Program-made: the position numbers and the translations under genes
Notes under the pieces: model-generated
Seen by the model: only the letters and a program-made list of their open reading frames with translations
Database searches by the model: none
What the model was told of the DNA's origin: nothing
Shown: piece by piece, positions 37,967-47,729 of the stretch
Position numbering within the stretch: the stretch's first letter is position 1
Layout: each line of letters begins with the position of its first letter
Assembly: GCF_017573545.1 (NCBI RefSeq)
Contig: NZ_JAGEOK010000004.1
Span: 310,001 to 374,000, forward strand
Length of the DNA: 64,000 nt
Source of the DNA: Actinomadura nitritigenes
GTDB taxonomy: Bacteria; Actinomycetota; Actinomycetes; Streptosporangiales; Streptosporangiaceae
Direction: 5' to 3'

Positions 37967-39153
37967 TTCCTCGCCCCTCCATGGGCCATTTCCGAGGCCG
38001 CCTCGCTGTAGGCGAGGGCGCCGCTGGAACCCGGGTCGTACGTCATGACGGACTGCCCGTAGCTCGGCGCCTCGGAGACGCGCACGCTGCGGGGGATCAC
38101 CGTGTTGAGGACGACGTCCCCGAAGTGGCTGCGGACGTCGTCCGCGACCTGCGCGGCGAGCCGCGTCCGGGCGTCGTACATGGTGAGCAGGATGGTGGAC
38201 ACCCTGAGCTTCGGGTTGAGGTGCGCCTTGACGAGGTCGACGGTGCGGATGAGCTGCCCGAGGCCCTCCAGCGCGTAGTACTCGCACTGGATCGGGATGA
38301 GCAGCTCGTCGCCGCCGACGAGGGCGTTGACGGTGAGCAGGCCGAGCGACGGCGGGCAGTCGATCAGCACGTAGTCGAACTTGTCGGTGTCGTAGGCGTC
38401 CAGCGCTCGGCGCAGCCGCGACTCGCGGGCGACCTTGGAGACGAGTTCGATCTCGGCGCCGGCGAGGTTGAGCGTCGCGGGCGCGCAGTACAGGTTCGGG
38501 ATCTCGGGGGCGGCGACGACGATGTCGGCGAGCGCCATGTCCTCGATGAGAACGTCGTAGATGGACGGGACCTCGGCGTGGTGGTCGACGCCCAGGGCGG
38601 TGGACGCGTTGCCCTGCGGGTCCAGGTCCACGACGAGCACCTGCGCACCGTGCATGGCGAGCGAGGCGGCGAGGTTCACCGAACTGGTGGTCTTGCCCAC
38701 CCCGCCCTTCTGGTTGGCGATGGTGATGATGCGGCAGCGGTCCGGCCGCGGCCATTCGCGTTCCCTGCGGCCGGACATCGCCTTGAGGGCGGTGACCGCT
38801 GTTTCATGTGAAACCTTGGCGTCCTTGAGCGCCTCGCGCACGAGTTCTGACTCCCCCTGAGATGGTCCGTTGCGCGAACCCGCCTGCTGTGTGCCGGCGC
38901 TGGTCGGCACGTAGCCGACGTTCTCCGCGGTACCGGACGTCGTGTTACCCCACATTGCGTGCCCCGAGGGCGCGGCCGCCGGCGTCGTCGCGGCGCCGGC
39001 GTCCCCCCGCGTCCCCTCGTCGGCCTGCGCGCCCTGACCCGCGGCGATCTCCCGCGCGGGCTCGGCGGCACCGGTCCCGCCCGGGCCGGGCGGCTGTTCG
39101 TCGGGGGATTCGTCGGCGCGGTCAGGCCGTCCCAGTCCTGGTCCCGTGCTCAT
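37963..39153 (-). CDS. parA: Chromosome partitioning ATPase ParA
   Basis: Deviant Walker ATPase of 396 residues. A long disordered N-terminal tail (about 135 residues, Gly/Pro/Ala/Thr-rich) precedes [17 protein letters not shown] (signature Lys149 and Lys154), [12 protein letters not shown] and the [15 protein letters not shown] switch. It drives origin segregation with ParB. ATG 39153 overlaps the rsmG stop (ATGA), with GAGG 5 nt upstream. Its N-terminal codons contain a parS-like sequence (38800-38815). Confidence 0.96.
   Translation of the reverse strand: MSTGPGLGRPDRADESPDEQPPGPGGTGAAEPAREIAAGQGAQADEGTRGDAGAATTPAAAPSGHAMWGNTTSGTAENVGYVPTSAGTQQAGSRNGPSQGESELVREALKDAKVSHETAVTALKAMSGRREREWPRPDRCRIITIANQKGGVGKTTSSVNLAASLAMHGAQVLVVDLDPQGNASTALGVDHHAEVPSIYDVLIEDMALADIVVAAPEIPNLYCAPATLNLAGAEIELVSKVARESRLRRALDAYDTDKFDYVLIDCPPSLGLLTVNALVGGDELLIPIQCEYYALEGLGQLIRTVDLVKAHLNPKLRVSTILLTMYDARTRLAAQVADDVRSHFGDVVLNTVIPRSVRVSEAPSYGQSVMTYDPGSSGALAYSEAASEMAHGGARK
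38800..38815 (+). other. parS: parS-like site inside parA
   Basis: TGTTTCATGTGAAACC has the parS arms GTTTCA/TGAAAC with a TG centre. It is embedded in the codons for VSHETA. Being within parA, it resembles internal parS sites in other bacteria. Confidence 0.65.
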
Positions 39154-39839
39154 GAAGACCTCTTCCTCGACCTTCCAGCGCGTCGGGGCGCGCTCTGTCG
39201 TCGCCCGGCCGCTGCACTCCGGTCCGCCGGCCTGCCGGCGACCACACGGACAAGCGTTGTCGGCGGGTCGACCATACCGCGCCCGACTTGGAGCAGTTCG
39301 GTCTGCCGCACTCCGAAACGCTGCAAAACGGGCGCGGCCTCCTCGAGTTCGGCGGCGGCCCGCTCGCCTTTCAGCGCGAGCAGTTCGCCGCCGGGCCGCA
39401 GCAGCGGCAGCGCCCACTTGGCGAGACGTTCGAGGGGGGCCACCGCGCGCGCCGTCGCGACGTCGACCGAGAACTCCTTGGTGACGTCCTCGGCCCGGGC
39501 GCGGCGGACCTCGACGTTCCGCAGATCGAGCATCTCGACGCACTCGCTGAGGAACGTGGTCCGCCGGAGCAGCGGCTCCAGGAGCGTGATGCGCAGGTCG
39601 GGCCGGACGATCGCGAGCACGATGCCGGGCAGTCCGGCACCGGATCCGATGTCGACGACCTGGGCGTCCGCCGGGATCGCCTCGGCCACCACCGCACAGT
39701 TGATCAGGTGGCGTTCCCACAGCCGGTCGGCCTCGCGCGGGCCGATCAGCCCGCGTTCGACGCCCGCGTCGGCGAGGAACGCCGCGTAGCGCTCTGCAAC
39801 CGGCAGTGTTTCCCCGAAAACCTCGCGTGCAATCCCCAC
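39150..39839 (-). CDS. rsmG: 16S rRNA (guanine-N7)-methyltransferase RsmG
   Basis: Methylates G527 of 16S rRNA using SAM. About 229 residues, with [30 protein letters not shown] (family opening), [17 protein letters not shown] (SAM motif) and [15 protein letters not shown] 39839 matches homologous N-termini; ATG 39905 in the same frame would add 22 residues but runs through promoter-like, AT-richer DNA and has no Shine-Dalgarno sequence. The stop overlaps the parA start (ATGA). rsmG, parA and parB form one coupled operon. Confidence 0.93.
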   Translation of the reverse strand: MGIAREVFGETLPVAERYAAFLADAGVERGLIGPREADRLWERHLINCAVVAEAIPADAQVVDIGSGAGLPGIVLAIVRPDLRITLLEPLLRRTTFLSECVEMLDLRNVEVRRARAEDVTKEFSVDVATARAVAPLERLAKWALPLLRPGGELLALKGERAAAELEEAAPVLQRFGVRQTELLQVGRGMVDPPTTLVRVVAGRPADRSAAAGRRQSAPRRAGRSRKRSS

Positions 39840-40040
39840 CGTACGAATCGTTCCATAAAACGGCGTGGCGGCGTACACACGCAACGTCCCCGGAGGCAAC
39901 CGCATGACGCTTTCAAGGGACGAACCCCCTCTGACGAGGCCCGCTCCTTGCGATATGGCAAGAACCACATGTCCTGCCGCATATTCGGCGCTCGCCGGGT
40001 AGAGGGACGGTGTCGCCCCCCTTGGAAGGAGCTCCGAGCC

Positions 40041-40529
40041 ATGGGAATCGGAGTCAGTCTCGCGTTCATCGCCATCGGAGCGATCCTCGCGTTCGCCCTC
40101 CGCGTCGACCTCTCCGGCGTCGACATCCACCTTGTCGGCTGGATTCTGATCGTGGTCGGGGCCGTGAGCATGGCCTTCACCCTCAGGTACACGCGCCCGC
40201 GGCGCCGCGCCGGCCGGGTGGTCGGAGCAGACCCGGCTTACGGGGACGAGCCGGGCACCGTGGTGCGGGAGGAGCACATCATCGAGGACCCCGCCCCTCC
40301 GGGACGTCCCGCCGAGCGCGTCGAACGCGTCGTCGAGCACCCCGCGGACGAAGGGGTGGCGCACGGGCACGCCGCGCAGGACCCCGCGTTCTCGCAGGAT
40401 CCCGCCCGGGCCCAGGACCCGGCCGAGGAGAACAACACGGCGGTCGACACCGACGCGGTCGACCCGCTCCGCGACCCCGCGCCGCGCGAGCGGAGCGTGT
40501 ACGGACGGACGCCGCGCGGACGCAGGTGA
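40041..40529 (+). CDS. DUF6458 family small membrane protein
   Basis: 162-residue protein. It opens [44 protein letters not shown], two transmembrane helices separated by a short polar loop as in DUF6458, followed by an Arg-rich juncture and an Asp/Pro/Glu-rich cytoplasmic tail with QDPA repeats. AAGGAG lies 9 nt before the ATG. Function is unknown. It is a plus-strand gene interrupting the minus-strand rsmG/jag block. Confidence 0.85.
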   Translation: MGIGVSLAFIAIGAILAFALRVDLSGVDIHLVGWILIVVGAVSMAFTLRYTRPRRRAGRVVGADPAYGDEPGTVVREEHIIEDPAPPGRPAERVERVVEHPADEGVAHGHAAQDPAFSQDPARAQDPAEENNTAVDTDAVDPLRDPAPRERSVYGRTPRGRR

Positions 40530-40626
40530 TCGCAGTCCGCCGGGCGGTGCCGCCGTCACCGTCCGGACGGAGCCGGGCGGCGTTCGCCGCGACCACCGAC
40601 CCGGACTCGTCCGACCGATAGACCAG

Positions 40627-40696
40627 CCCGGTGTGCTTTGGGCGGCGGTGCACACCGGGTTCCAGGGGCCCCGCGCCGGTCAGGGCGCGGGGCCCC
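40627..40696 (+). terminator. Two consecutive terminator hairpins after DUF6458
   Basis: A 10-bp stem (40627-40636 with 40650-40659) followed by a 13-bp perfect stem (40665-40677 with 40684-40696). Confidence 0.7.
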
Positions 40697-40831
40697 GCCC
40701 TGTCCGCCTGCGTGACGTGACGTCCCGCACCCGGCCGCTTGCCTGAGACGTCTCGGCCCTCGGCTGAAGCCGCCCCATCCGGCCAGTCCCCGACAAGCCG
40801 CCATCTCTCGTCGGCCCCAGCTCTCCCCACC

Positions 40832-41015
40832 TGTGGATAACAAGGCCCTTTATCCACAGGGCTTCAAGGCTCAGACGAGCAGCGTCCAGTCACCCGGGCA
40901 TCCGGCTACAGCCCCTCACCTGCGGCGATTGGAGGCCGACCAGCGTCGCTCCGGATCGTCTCCCGCCGGAAGATCACCTGGGGAAACAGGAGAGTTCGAT
41001 GCGGGGTTATCCACA
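40832..41015. other. DnaA-box cluster outside oriC
   Basis: TGTGGATAA (40832-40840), TTATCCACA (40850-40858) and TTATCCACA (41007-41015) are exact consensus DnaA boxes; the first two form an inverted pair 9 bp apart. The cluster is about 3.8 kb from dnaA and 6.3 kb from the oriC core. Confidence 0.7.
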
Positions 41016-41342
41016 GAACTACGTTCCAGTTCCCCCACGAGGCGGCGGGGCTTGACCATGGGGATATGCGGGTCCGCCCCCGGGCGGGAGGGGCCTCTAT
41101 TCAACATCAAGCTCGCGTCCACGTCCACGCCCACACCTACGCGATCCGAGGAATCCACAGCCCGCGCCATGCCGAGCAATCCACACCATGCGAACCCGCA
41201 CCAAGCCGAGCAATCCGCGCCATGGCACGCGATCCCGCGCCATGGCCGAGCAACCCCGCGTCCCGCACAACCCCGCGCCCCGCACAACCCCGCGCCCCGC
41301 GCCGCCCCGCAACCTCATTTCACACGCAACCCCGCATCCGGC

Positions 41343-41427
41343 GCCGCCCCACGCCCCACGCCGCCCCACGCCCCACGCCGCCCCACGCCCCACGCCGCCC
41401 CACGCCCCACGCCGCCCCACGCCCCGC
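41343..41427. repeat. 17-bp tandem repeat, five copies, minus-strand G-quadruplex motif
   Basis: Unit GCCGCCCCACGCCCCAC, five copies with one substitution in the last. The minus strand reads as regularly spaced GGGG runs with short loops, which can form G-quadruplex structure. It lies downstream of the jag terminator. Confidence 0.9.
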
Positions 41428-41518
41428 GGCGTGCCGCGTCCCGCGCAGCCCCAGGTCCCGCGCTATGCCAGGCATCCCGCCCCACCTCACAGCACACCCC
41501 CGGGTCGCCCGGGCATGC

Positions 41519-41554
41519 GAACGGCCCCGGCGTTGGTGTCTGCCGGGGCCGTTC
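41519..41554 (-). terminator. Terminator of the rpmH-jag operon
   Basis: A 13-bp perfect stem (41519-41531 with 41542-41554) around a 10-nt loop, about 60 bp past the jag stop codon. Confidence 0.8.
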
Positions 41555-41611
41555 GGTGGTCTGGCTGTCGGTTGTGGAAACCGCGTCCTGCGTTCGCCGG
41601 GCGGAGATCCG

Positions 41612-42097
41612 TCAGGACGGGTAGACGACCACGTAGCGGTCGGGCTCCTCGCCCTCGGACTCGCTGCGCAGGCCGGCCGCCGCCACCGCGTCGTGGACGA
41701 TCTTCCGCTCGAACGGCGTCATCGGCGCGAGCGGCTTGGGCTCGCCCGCCTGCTTGACCTCGTCGGCGACGTCGGTGCCGAGCTTGGTCAGCTCGGCGCG
41801 GCGGCGCTCGCGGTAGCCGCCGATGTCGAGCATCAGCCGGGTGCGGTTGCCGGTCTGCCGGTGCACGGCCAGCCGGGTCAGCTCCTGCAGCGCCTCCAGA
41901 ACCTCGCCGCGCTTGCCGACCAGCTCGTCCAGCGAAGCGCCGACCACCGCGACGATGGCGCGCTCGCCCTCGACGTCCATGTCGATGTCGCCGTCGTAGT
42001 CACCGATGTCCAGCAGGCCCTCGATGTAGTCGGCGGCGATCTCGCCTTCCTGCTCGAGGGCCTGGACGTCGACCTCGGTGGTGTCGGTCTGGCTCAA
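41612..42097 (-). CDS. jag: Jag/KhpB RNA-binding protein
   Basis: 161-residue RNA-binding protein with a KH-like middle domain (VVGASLDELVGKRGEVLEALQEL) and a C-terminal R3H domain (MTPFERKIVHDAV, then ESEGEEPDRYVVVYP). In other Gram-positives KhpB works with KhpA as an RNA chaperone linked to cell division. The start is TTG 42097, with AAGGAGA 5-6 nt upstream. It follows yidC by 36 bp in the same operon. Confidence 0.93.
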   Translation of the reverse strand: MSQTDTTEVDVQALEQEGEIAADYIEGLLDIGDYDGDIDMDVEGERAIVAVVGASLDELVGKRGEVLEALQELTRLAVHRQTGNRTRLMLDIGGYRERRRAELTKLGTDVADEVKQAGEPKPLAPMTPFERKIVHDAVAAAGLRSESEGEEPDRYVVVYPS

Positions 42098-42133
42098 CGG
42101 GGTCTCCTTCTTCGGCGAGGACAGAGGTCCAAA

Positions 42134-43171
42134 CTAGCGCTTCTGGCTTCCGCTGCGCTTGCTGCGCGGCTTGCGGGTCGGCTGGTTGCGGACGACCTTG
42201 GGCTTGGTGTCCTCGGGCTCGGGAGCGGGCTCCGGCTCCTTCTTGAGCTTGGCCTTGATCCCGGACGGCGCCTGGCCGTTCTTGCCGGCGGCCGCCTTCG
42301 CGCCCCCGGTCTTGGCTCCCGCGGCCTTGGCACCGGGCTTCGCGGCGGTCTTCGTCCCGGTGGTCTTGCCGCCCGGCGCGGGCTTGGCGGTGGCGGTGTC
42401 GTCCGCCTTCTCACCGGGCGGCGGGAAGCGCTTGTAGATGTAGTGCTGCTGCGCGAGCGTCCAGCTGTTCGACGTCACCCAGTACATGAGGACGCCCAGC
42501 GGGAAGCCGAGGCCGAAGAGGCCGAACAGGGGCGCGAGGAAGACCATCATCTTCTGCGCCTGCATCATCGGGTTGGCGTCGGCCGCCGCGGCGGGCTGGC
42601 GCTTCATGCTGGCCCGGACGGTGAAGAACGTCGTGCAGGAGCTGATCACCACGGCGATGCCCGTGACGACGATCGCGCCCCAGGTCTTGTCGCTCCAGGC
42701 GTTCAGGAACGTGTCCGGGATGTGCGCGCCGAAGATGTTGGCGTGCTGGGCGCTCTGCACCAGGTCCGCCGACATCGCGAAGACGCCGTGGCCGGGCTTG
42801 GCGTCCGAGATCCGCTTGAGGGTCTGGAACAGGCCGATGAAGACCGGCATCTGCACGACCAGGGGAAGGCACCCCGACAGCGGGTTGGCGCCGTTCTCCT
42901 GGTAGAGCTTCATGACCTCCTGGTTGAGGCGCTGCTTGTCGTTCTTGTACTTCTTGCGCAGCGCCTGAACCTTCGGGTTCAGCTCCTGCATCTTCCGTGA
43001 GGCGTGGATCTGCTTCACGAAGAGCGGCACGAGGATGAGCCGCAGCATGACGGTCAGCAGGATGATCGAGCCGCCCCACGCCCATCCGCTGTCCTTGGGG
43101 AAGACGACACTCAGCCCCGCGTGAATCCACACGATGAGCTGAGAGACGATCTCGTATAGCCAGTCAAGCAC
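42134..43171 (-). CDS. yidC: Membrane protein insertase YidC
   Basis: Inserts proteins into the membrane alone or with Sec. The 345-residue Oxa1-type protein lacks the large periplasmic domain, as in Gram-positives. It has five hydrophobic segments, the [21 protein letters not shown] helix with the conserved Arg, the [17 protein letters not shown] coiled loop, and a Lys/Ala-rich C-tail (about 90 residues) that probably contacts the ribosome. GTG 43171 lies 8 nt inside yidD. Confidence 0.95.
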   Translation of the reverse strand: MLDWLYEIVSQLIVWIHAGLSVVFPKDSGWAWGGSIILLTVMLRLILVPLFVKQIHASRKMQELNPKVQALRKKYKNDKQRLNQEVMKLYQENGANPLSGCLPLVVQMPVFIGLFQTLKRISDAKPGHGVFAMSADLVQSAQHANIFGAHIPDTFLNAWSDKTWGAIVVTGIAVVISSCTTFFTVRASMKRQPAAAADANPMMQAQKMMVFLAPLFGLFGLGFPLGVLMYWVTSNSWTLAQQHYIYKRFPPPGEKADDTATAKPAPGGKTTGTKTAAKPGAKAAGAKTGGAKAAAGKNGQAPSGIKAKLKKEPEPAPEPEDTKPKVVRNQPTRKPRSKRSGSQKR

Positions 43172-43535
43172 CGGGCAGCTCCTTGGGCTCTGCTAGGGCG
43201 GGGCCGCTCTCCTCGCGGCCGGAGTTCGAAGAAGCCGCCTTCGCCTTCGCGGAGGGCGTCTTCTTCGGCGGCACCGGGTCGTAGCCGCCGGGGTGGAACG
43301 GGTGGCACCGCGCGATCCGGCGGACCGTCAGCCACGTGCCGCGCGCCGCCCCGTGCACCTGGAGGGCCTTGAGGCCGTAGGTGCTGCAGGTCGGGGTGAA
43401 GCGGCACTGCTGCCCGAGCAGGGGACTCAAGAAGCGGCGGTAGGCGCGGACGAGAAGGATCAACACCGCGGCGACCGGACCAGGGGTGGTCGCCGGGCGC
43501 TGGTCGGTGAACGGTTTCCCGTGCCGGTTCCTCAT
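43164..43535 (-). CDS. yidD: Membrane protein insertion efficiency factor YidD
   Basis: 123-residue YidD protein with the family core [32 protein letters not shown] and [14 protein letters not shown], where the Cys and His/Pro pattern is intact. Acts near YidC in membrane insertion. ATG overlaps the rnpA stop (ATGA). The 40-residue Lys/Ser/Glu-rich tail is an extension relative to the usual 70-90 residue family. Confidence 0.95.
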   Translation of the reverse strand: MRNRHGKPFTDQRPATTPGPVAAVLILLVRAYRRFLSPLLGQQCRFTPTCSTYGLKALQVHGAARGTWLTVRRIARCHPFHPGGYDPVPPKKTPSAKAKAASSNSGREESGPALAEPKELPGA

Positions 43536-43900
43536 CTCCGCCCCTTGGACGCGGGCCGCAGCAGCCGGTCGAGCGCCGACTCGAGATCCGCGGCCAGATC
43601 GTCAGGGCGCGCCTCGCCCGCGCGGGGGTTGGCGCGCACTACGAGCAGGCTACCCGGTGGAAGCCGGTCCACGTGCCCGCGCGCGAGGTGCCGGAGGCGC
43701 CGCCGCACCGCGTTGCGGGTGACGGCGTTGCCGACGTTGCGCGCCACGATGAACCCGACCAGCGCCGGGCCGGCGGTCTCGGCGTCCTCTTCCCTGCGGA
43801 GCAGGTGGACGACGACGTTAGGCCGTCCGGCGCGGCGTCCGCGCCGGACGGCCAACGAGAAGTCGTCCCGCCGCCGCATCCGGTGCCCGGACGGCAGCAT
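43532..43900 (-). CDS. rnpA: Ribonuclease P protein component
   Basis: 122-residue basic protein that assists RNase P RNA in removing tRNA 5' leaders. Contains the RNR motif ([15 protein letters not shown]) and the [10 protein letters not shown] opening. It is 12 bp downstream of rpmH, the usual order. Confidence 0.95.
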   Translation of the reverse strand: MLPSGHRMRRRDDFSLAVRRGRRAGRPNVVVHLLRREEDAETAGPALVGFIVARNVGNAVTRNAVRRRLRHLARGHVDRLPPGSLLVVRANPRAGEARPDDLAADLESALDRLLRPASKGRR

Positions 43901-43912
43901 GAGAGAGGTCGG

Positions 43913-44050
43913 TCAGACCGCGACGCGGGCGCGGCCCTTGCCGCGCCGCGAGGAGAGGACGGCGCGCCCGGCGCGCGTGCGCATCCGCAGCCGGAAGCCG
44001 TGCTTCTTGTGGCGGCGGCGGTTGTTCGGCTGGAATGTACGCTTGCTCAC
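43913..44050 (-). CDS. rpmH: 50S ribosomal protein L34
   Basis: 45-residue ribosomal protein. The sequence opens with the family signature [18 protein letters not shown], continues [12 protein letters not shown] and ends RVAV. The GTG start (44050) has GGAG 8 nt upstream. It is first in the minus-strand rpmH-rnpA-yidD-yidC-jag operon, divergent from dnaA. Confidence 0.97.
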   Translation of the reverse strand: MSKRTFQPNNRRRHKKHGFRLRMRTRAGRAVLSSRRGKGRARVAV

Positions 44051-44206
44051 TTTGAGGCTCCAGTGCTGCGGTCGGTTCGACTAGAAAGGCTCGATAGCTC
44101 GCATCGAGGGCCCGCGTTCGGTCCCCCGCAGCGGGGGCCCACCCGTGCCGTCCGGGCGGACGACCGGCGGGCACGCGTCACCTCCGTCGATGCGACTCGA
44201 CCTCAG

Positions 44207-44236
44207 CACGTTACGGGCTATCCGCCCGCCGGGTCA
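44207..44236 (-). promoter_or_regulatory. rpmH: rpmH operon promoter
   Basis: On the minus strand, TTGACC (-35) and TAACGT (-10) are 18 bp apart. Transcription would begin near 44200, giving an rpmH leader of about 150 nt. Confidence 0.7.
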
Positions 44237-44466
44237 AACGGATCATCGCCTTCGCGGCCGCGTCGGCCGTTCCGTCCGGGTGCGGCACCCCGGCCCGAGC
44301 ACGGCACTCCTGCCCGAGTGCGGCACTCCGGGCCGAGCACGGCACCCCCGGGCCGAGCACCCCGCCCCGAGCACGGCCCTGCGCCAGGCGGCCGGCGTGC
44401 GGACGGTTCTCTGACGGGGCGGCCGGCGTGCGGGAGCCGGGCCGTGTGGATGCCGGCGGCTTCGTG

Positions 44467-44495
44467 TTGCGGGTGCGATCGGCAGGGGTTAGGGT
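44467..44495 (+). promoter_or_regulatory. dnaA: dnaA promoter candidate
   Basis: TTGCGG (44467-44472), 17-bp spacer, TAGGGT (44490-44495). It would give a leader of about 320 nt containing two DnaA boxes, allowing autorepression. Confidence 0.55.
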
Positions 44496-44680
44496 CGTCC
44501 TTCCGGGCACGCCGACATTCCTGTGACGATCTGGATCGCAGTCGGTGTTCCGCCCGCCGAACCCCCCGTCAGAGAACCGCCCGCGCACCGGCCGCCGAAG
44601 TGGCCGGAGACCTCCCGTCCCCGCGTCTCCCGCCCCAGCGGCGGAGTTTTGCACAGGGTCCCGCATGCCTATGCACAGCA

Positions 44681-44701
44681 TGTGGACAACTCTGTGGACA
44701 A
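44681..44701 (+). other. Two tandem consensus DnaA boxes upstream of dnaA
   Basis: TGTGGACAA at 44681-44689 and 44693-44701, both exact matches to the actinobacterial consensus and separated by 3 bp. Probably autoregulatory. Confidence 0.85.
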
Positions 44702-44821
44702 CTCGTGAGAGAGTAAGGCTTCCGCGTCGCGGCCGTGCCCAACGAGGCGGGCCGCAACCCGTGGGAGAGCCGGGCAGTCAGGTACTCCGTTGACCGGAGT
44801 TGTGGGGAGGGGACCTTGCGC

Positions 44822-47077
44822 ATGGACGGTCAGGATCTCGGATCGGTCTGGGCCCGCACCCTCACCGCACTGTCTGAGAGCGATCTGTCCCCGAGCTACC
44901 GCGCATGGCTGCCGATGGTCCGCCCGCTTGCCCTGGTGGAGGGGACGGCGCTGCTCGCGGCGCCGAACGAGTTCGCCAAGGACGCCCTGGAGACGCGGCT
45001 GCGCAACCTCATCACGCAGGCGCTCTCCCATGAGCTGGGCAGGGAGATCCGTGTCGCGGTGACGGTCCAGCCGGAGCCGCCCGCGGTGCCCGGGCCCGGT
45101 CCGGGCGGCGGGTCCCGCGCGGGGTCGGGCGAGCCGCTGCCGGCGCCCGTACCCGGCGGCGGCGGGCTGCACGAGTCCGCACCTCCTTCTTATGGCGAAC
45201 GGCCGCTCGAGGACCGCGAGCGCGACCGGGACCGCGACCGGCCCTACACGGATCAGCAGCCGTACGGCGACTCTCCTTACTCGGAGCGTCAGGATTACGG
45301 CGACCGCTCGTATCCGGAGCAGCCGTTCGGCGACCCGGGGTATCGCGCGCCGTCCGAAGTTACCCACAGGCCCGGCCTTCCCGGTGGATATCCACAGGGC
45401 GACGACGACCGTGGATGGCCGCAGCGCGACAACGACCACGGCGCGCCGTTCCCTCCGGCTCCGCGTCCCCCTGCGTACGGCGCCGGTCCGGGCGGCCGTG
45501 GGCCGTCCTCCTACGACCGAGGCCACGTCCCCGGTTTCCCGGGGCGCGGCCGTCCGCAGGAGGGATTCGGCGGCCAGGAGGGATTCGGCGGTTCGGAGGG
45601 GTACGGGGCCGAGCCTCCCGGACGGCCGCCGCACGCGCCGTCGCATCTCAACGACCGGACCCTCGGCCCGCTGCGTCCGGGGGGGCGCGGCGAACCCCTC
45701 GGGCGGGAGCCTCAGCACGGTTCCGCCGAGCCTCCGCTGGGACACGACGAGGAGTCGTACAAGACGGAGTTCCCCAGCGCGGAGAAGTCGTACACAGGGC
45801 CGGAGCAGTACCCGGCGTCCGAGCAGTACCGGGGTGACGAGCCGCCGTACCGCGGTGAAGGCGGTTTCCGCGACGACGACGCGTCCGACTCCCGTGGACC
45901 GGTCCCCGCACCAGGCGGCCCCTCGGGACCGGGAGGTCCAGGCGGGCCCGGCGGCCCCGGAGGTCCCGCCTCCGCCGGATCGGGCGGCCCTGGGGGCGCG
46001 CGCGAGGGTGGCGGCGGTCAGGGCGCCGGCGCGTCCGAGCACGCCCGGCTGAACCCGAAGTACACGTTCGAGACGTTCGTCATCGGCTCCTCGAACCGGT
46101 TCGCGCACGCGGCGGCCGTCGCCGTCGCCGAGCAGCCCGCGAAGGCGTACAACCCGCTGTTCATCTACGGGGACTCCGGTCTCGGCAAGACGCACCTGCT
46201 GCACGCGATCGGCCATTACGCGCAGAGCCTGTTCAATGGCGCGCGGGTCCGGTACGTCAGCTCCGAGGAGTTCACGAACGACTTCATCAACTCGATCCGC
46301 GACGGCAAGGCGGACGGGTTCCGCCGCCGCTACCGGGACGTCGACATCCTCCTCGTCGACGACATCCAGTTCCTTGAGGGCAAGGAGCAGACGCAGGAGG
46401 AGTTCTTCCACACCTTCAACACGCTCCACAACGCGAGCAAGCAGATCGTGATCTCCAGCGACCGGCCTCCCAAGGAGCTGGTCACGCTGGAGGACCGGCT
46501 GCGCAACCGGTTCGAGTGGGGCCTGACGACCGACGTCCAGCCGCCGGAGCTGGAGACCCGGATCGCGATCCTGCAGAAGAAGGCCCGCCAGGAGGGCCTG
46601 GCCGCGCCGCCGGACGTGCTGGAGTTCATCGCCTCGCAGATCGCGACGAACATCCGGGAGCTGGAGGGCGCGCTGATCCGGGTGACGGCGTTCGCGAGCC
46701 TGAACCGGCAGTCGGTCGACATGAAGCTGGCGGAGATCGTCCTGAAGGACCTGATCCCGAACGACTCCGGCCCGGAGATCACCGCCGCGATGATCATGGC
46801 ACAGACGGTGGAGTACTTCGGCACGACGATCGAGGACCTGTGCGGGCCGTCGCGGTCCCGGATGCTGGTGACGGCCCGGCAGATCGCGATGTACCTGTGC
46901 CGGGAGCTGACGGACCTGTCCCTGCCGAAGATCGGCCAGCAGTTCGGCGGCCGCGACCACACGACCGTGATGCACGCCGAGCGCAAGATCCGCTCGCTGA
47001 TGGCGGAGCGCCGCGCGATCTACAACCAGGTCACGGAGCTCACCGGACGGATCAAGCACCAGGCCCGCAAGCGCTGA
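44822..47077 (+). CDS. dnaA: Chromosomal replication initiator DnaA with unusually long domain II
   Basis: AAA+ initiator that unwinds oriC. Domain I is residues 1-85, domain II about 85-405, and the ATPase domain III starts at [13 protein letters not shown] (about 411) with Walker A GDSGLGKT (about 450) and Walker B LLVDDIQF. Domain IV has the DnaA-box signature [15 protein letters not shown] near the C-terminus. Domain II, about 320 residues of Gly/Pro/Tyr/Asp/Arg with GGP runs, makes the 751-residue protein longer than typical Streptomyces DnaA (about 620-660). ATG 44822 is used; TTG 44816, 5 nt after GGAGG, is a plausible alternative. Confidence 0.97.
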   Translation: MDGQDLGSVWARTLTALSESDLSPSYRAWLPMVRPLALVEGTALLAAPNEFAKDALETRLRNLITQALSHELGREIRVAVTVQPEPPAVPGPGPGGGSRAGSGEPLPAPVPGGGGLHESAPPSYGERPLEDRERDRDRDRPYTDQQPYGDSPYSERQDYGDRSYPEQPFGDPGYRAPSEVTHRPGLPGGYPQGDDDRGWPQRDNDHGAPFPPAPRPPAYGAGPGGRGPSSYDRGHVPGFPGRGRPQEGFGGQEGFGGSEGYGAEPPGRPPHAPSHLNDRTLGPLRPGGRGEPLGREPQHGSAEPPLGHDEESYKTEFPSAEKSYTGPEQYPASEQYRGDEPPYRGEGGFRDDDASDSRGPVPAPGGPSGPGGPGGPGGPGGPASAGSGGPGGAREGGGGQGAGASEHARLNPKYTFETFVIGSSNRFAHAAAVAVAEQPAKAYNPLFIYGDSGLGKTHLLHAIGHYAQSLFNGARVRYVSSEEFTNDFINSIRDGKADGFRRRYRDVDILLVDDIQFLEGKEQTQEEFFHTFNTLHNASKQIVISSDRPPKELVTLEDRLRNRFEWGLTTDVQPPELETRIAILQKKARQEGLAAPPDVLEFIASQIATNIRELEGALIRVTAFASLNRQSVDMKLAEIVLKDLIPNDSGPEITAAMIMAQTVEYFGTTIEDLCGPSRSRMLVTARQIAMYLCRELTDLSLPKIGQQFGGRDHTTVMHAERKIRSLMAERRAIYNQVTELTGRIKHQARKR

Positions 47078-47729
47078 GGAAAAGCCTGGGGACGGCCGCG
47101 TCCGGCCCTTCCCAGGCTGTGTACAAGGATCGTGCACAGGCCCGTTCGAACGCCCGCTCGAAGCAGTGCCGGACGGCGCCCGAACCAAGATCGACACGCA
47201 CAGCCTGGGGATAACCCTGGGGATCCCGACCGAAAGGCCGGGGAAAACCTGCGGACAACATGGGGACGACTCGTGGACCGATTGTGGAAGCCCTGGGGAC
47301 GGCCACCCGGCATCATGGGGACGAACCCGTGGACAAGCTGGGGAAGCCTTGGGGACGTCCTGGGGACGGCCCCGACCGGTCCCCGCCACGACGGCCGGCC
47401 GCCGCTGCGGCCGGGGAGAACCTGCGGAAAACTCGTGGACAACCGGGGGATGACGTGAGGATGACGTGTGGGGACGGATTCGCCGTCCCCAGCGCGGCTC
47501 GCCGCGTCCACCGCCGATGCACAGCCCCCGTGGACAGAGATCCGCGGCCTCACCTGCGAGAACGCGGGCTGTCCACACTATCCACGGCCCCTATTACTGG
47601 TACTGCACTACTTCTCTACTCAAGAAAAGATCCAACTCAAGCTAGGGCCTGGGGACAACGCGCCCCGAGCGCCCGAGCCGAGGCCGAACCACCTCAGCCT
47701 TGTCCGACACCTGCAGGAGGCGGGTCCCC
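47078..47729. other. oriC: Chromosomal origin of replication (oriC)
   Basis: The 652-bp dnaA-dnaN gap contains many one-mismatch DnaA boxes in both orientations, for example TGGGGATAA (47206-47214), TGCGGACAA (47250-47258), CGTGGACAA (47328-47336 and 47434-47442), CTGTCCACA (47569-47577) and TGGGGACAA (47650-47658). An AT-richer stretch near the dnaN end fits the unwinding element. No gene lies here. Confidence 0.93.
47591..47645. other. Putative DNA-unwinding element within oriC
   Basis: This is the only stretch in oriC rich in A/T, with runs such as CTATTACTGG and CAAGAAAAGA. It follows the 47569-47586 pair of DnaA boxes. Confidence 0.6.

Larger units (their letters stand above)
40530..41611. 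other. 1.1-kb gene-free interval between DUF6458 and jag
   Basis: Contains two terminators for DUF6458, three consensus DnaA boxes, a strongly C-biased plus-strand segment (about 41120-41530), a 17-bp tandem repeat and the jag operon terminator. No frame looks like a protein; frames on both strands are shadows of the repeat. Confidence 0.7.

Noticed and set aside
41343..41427. Short regular repeats that could be taken for CRISPR
   Set aside because: Units are contiguous with no unique spacers and no cas genes are present.
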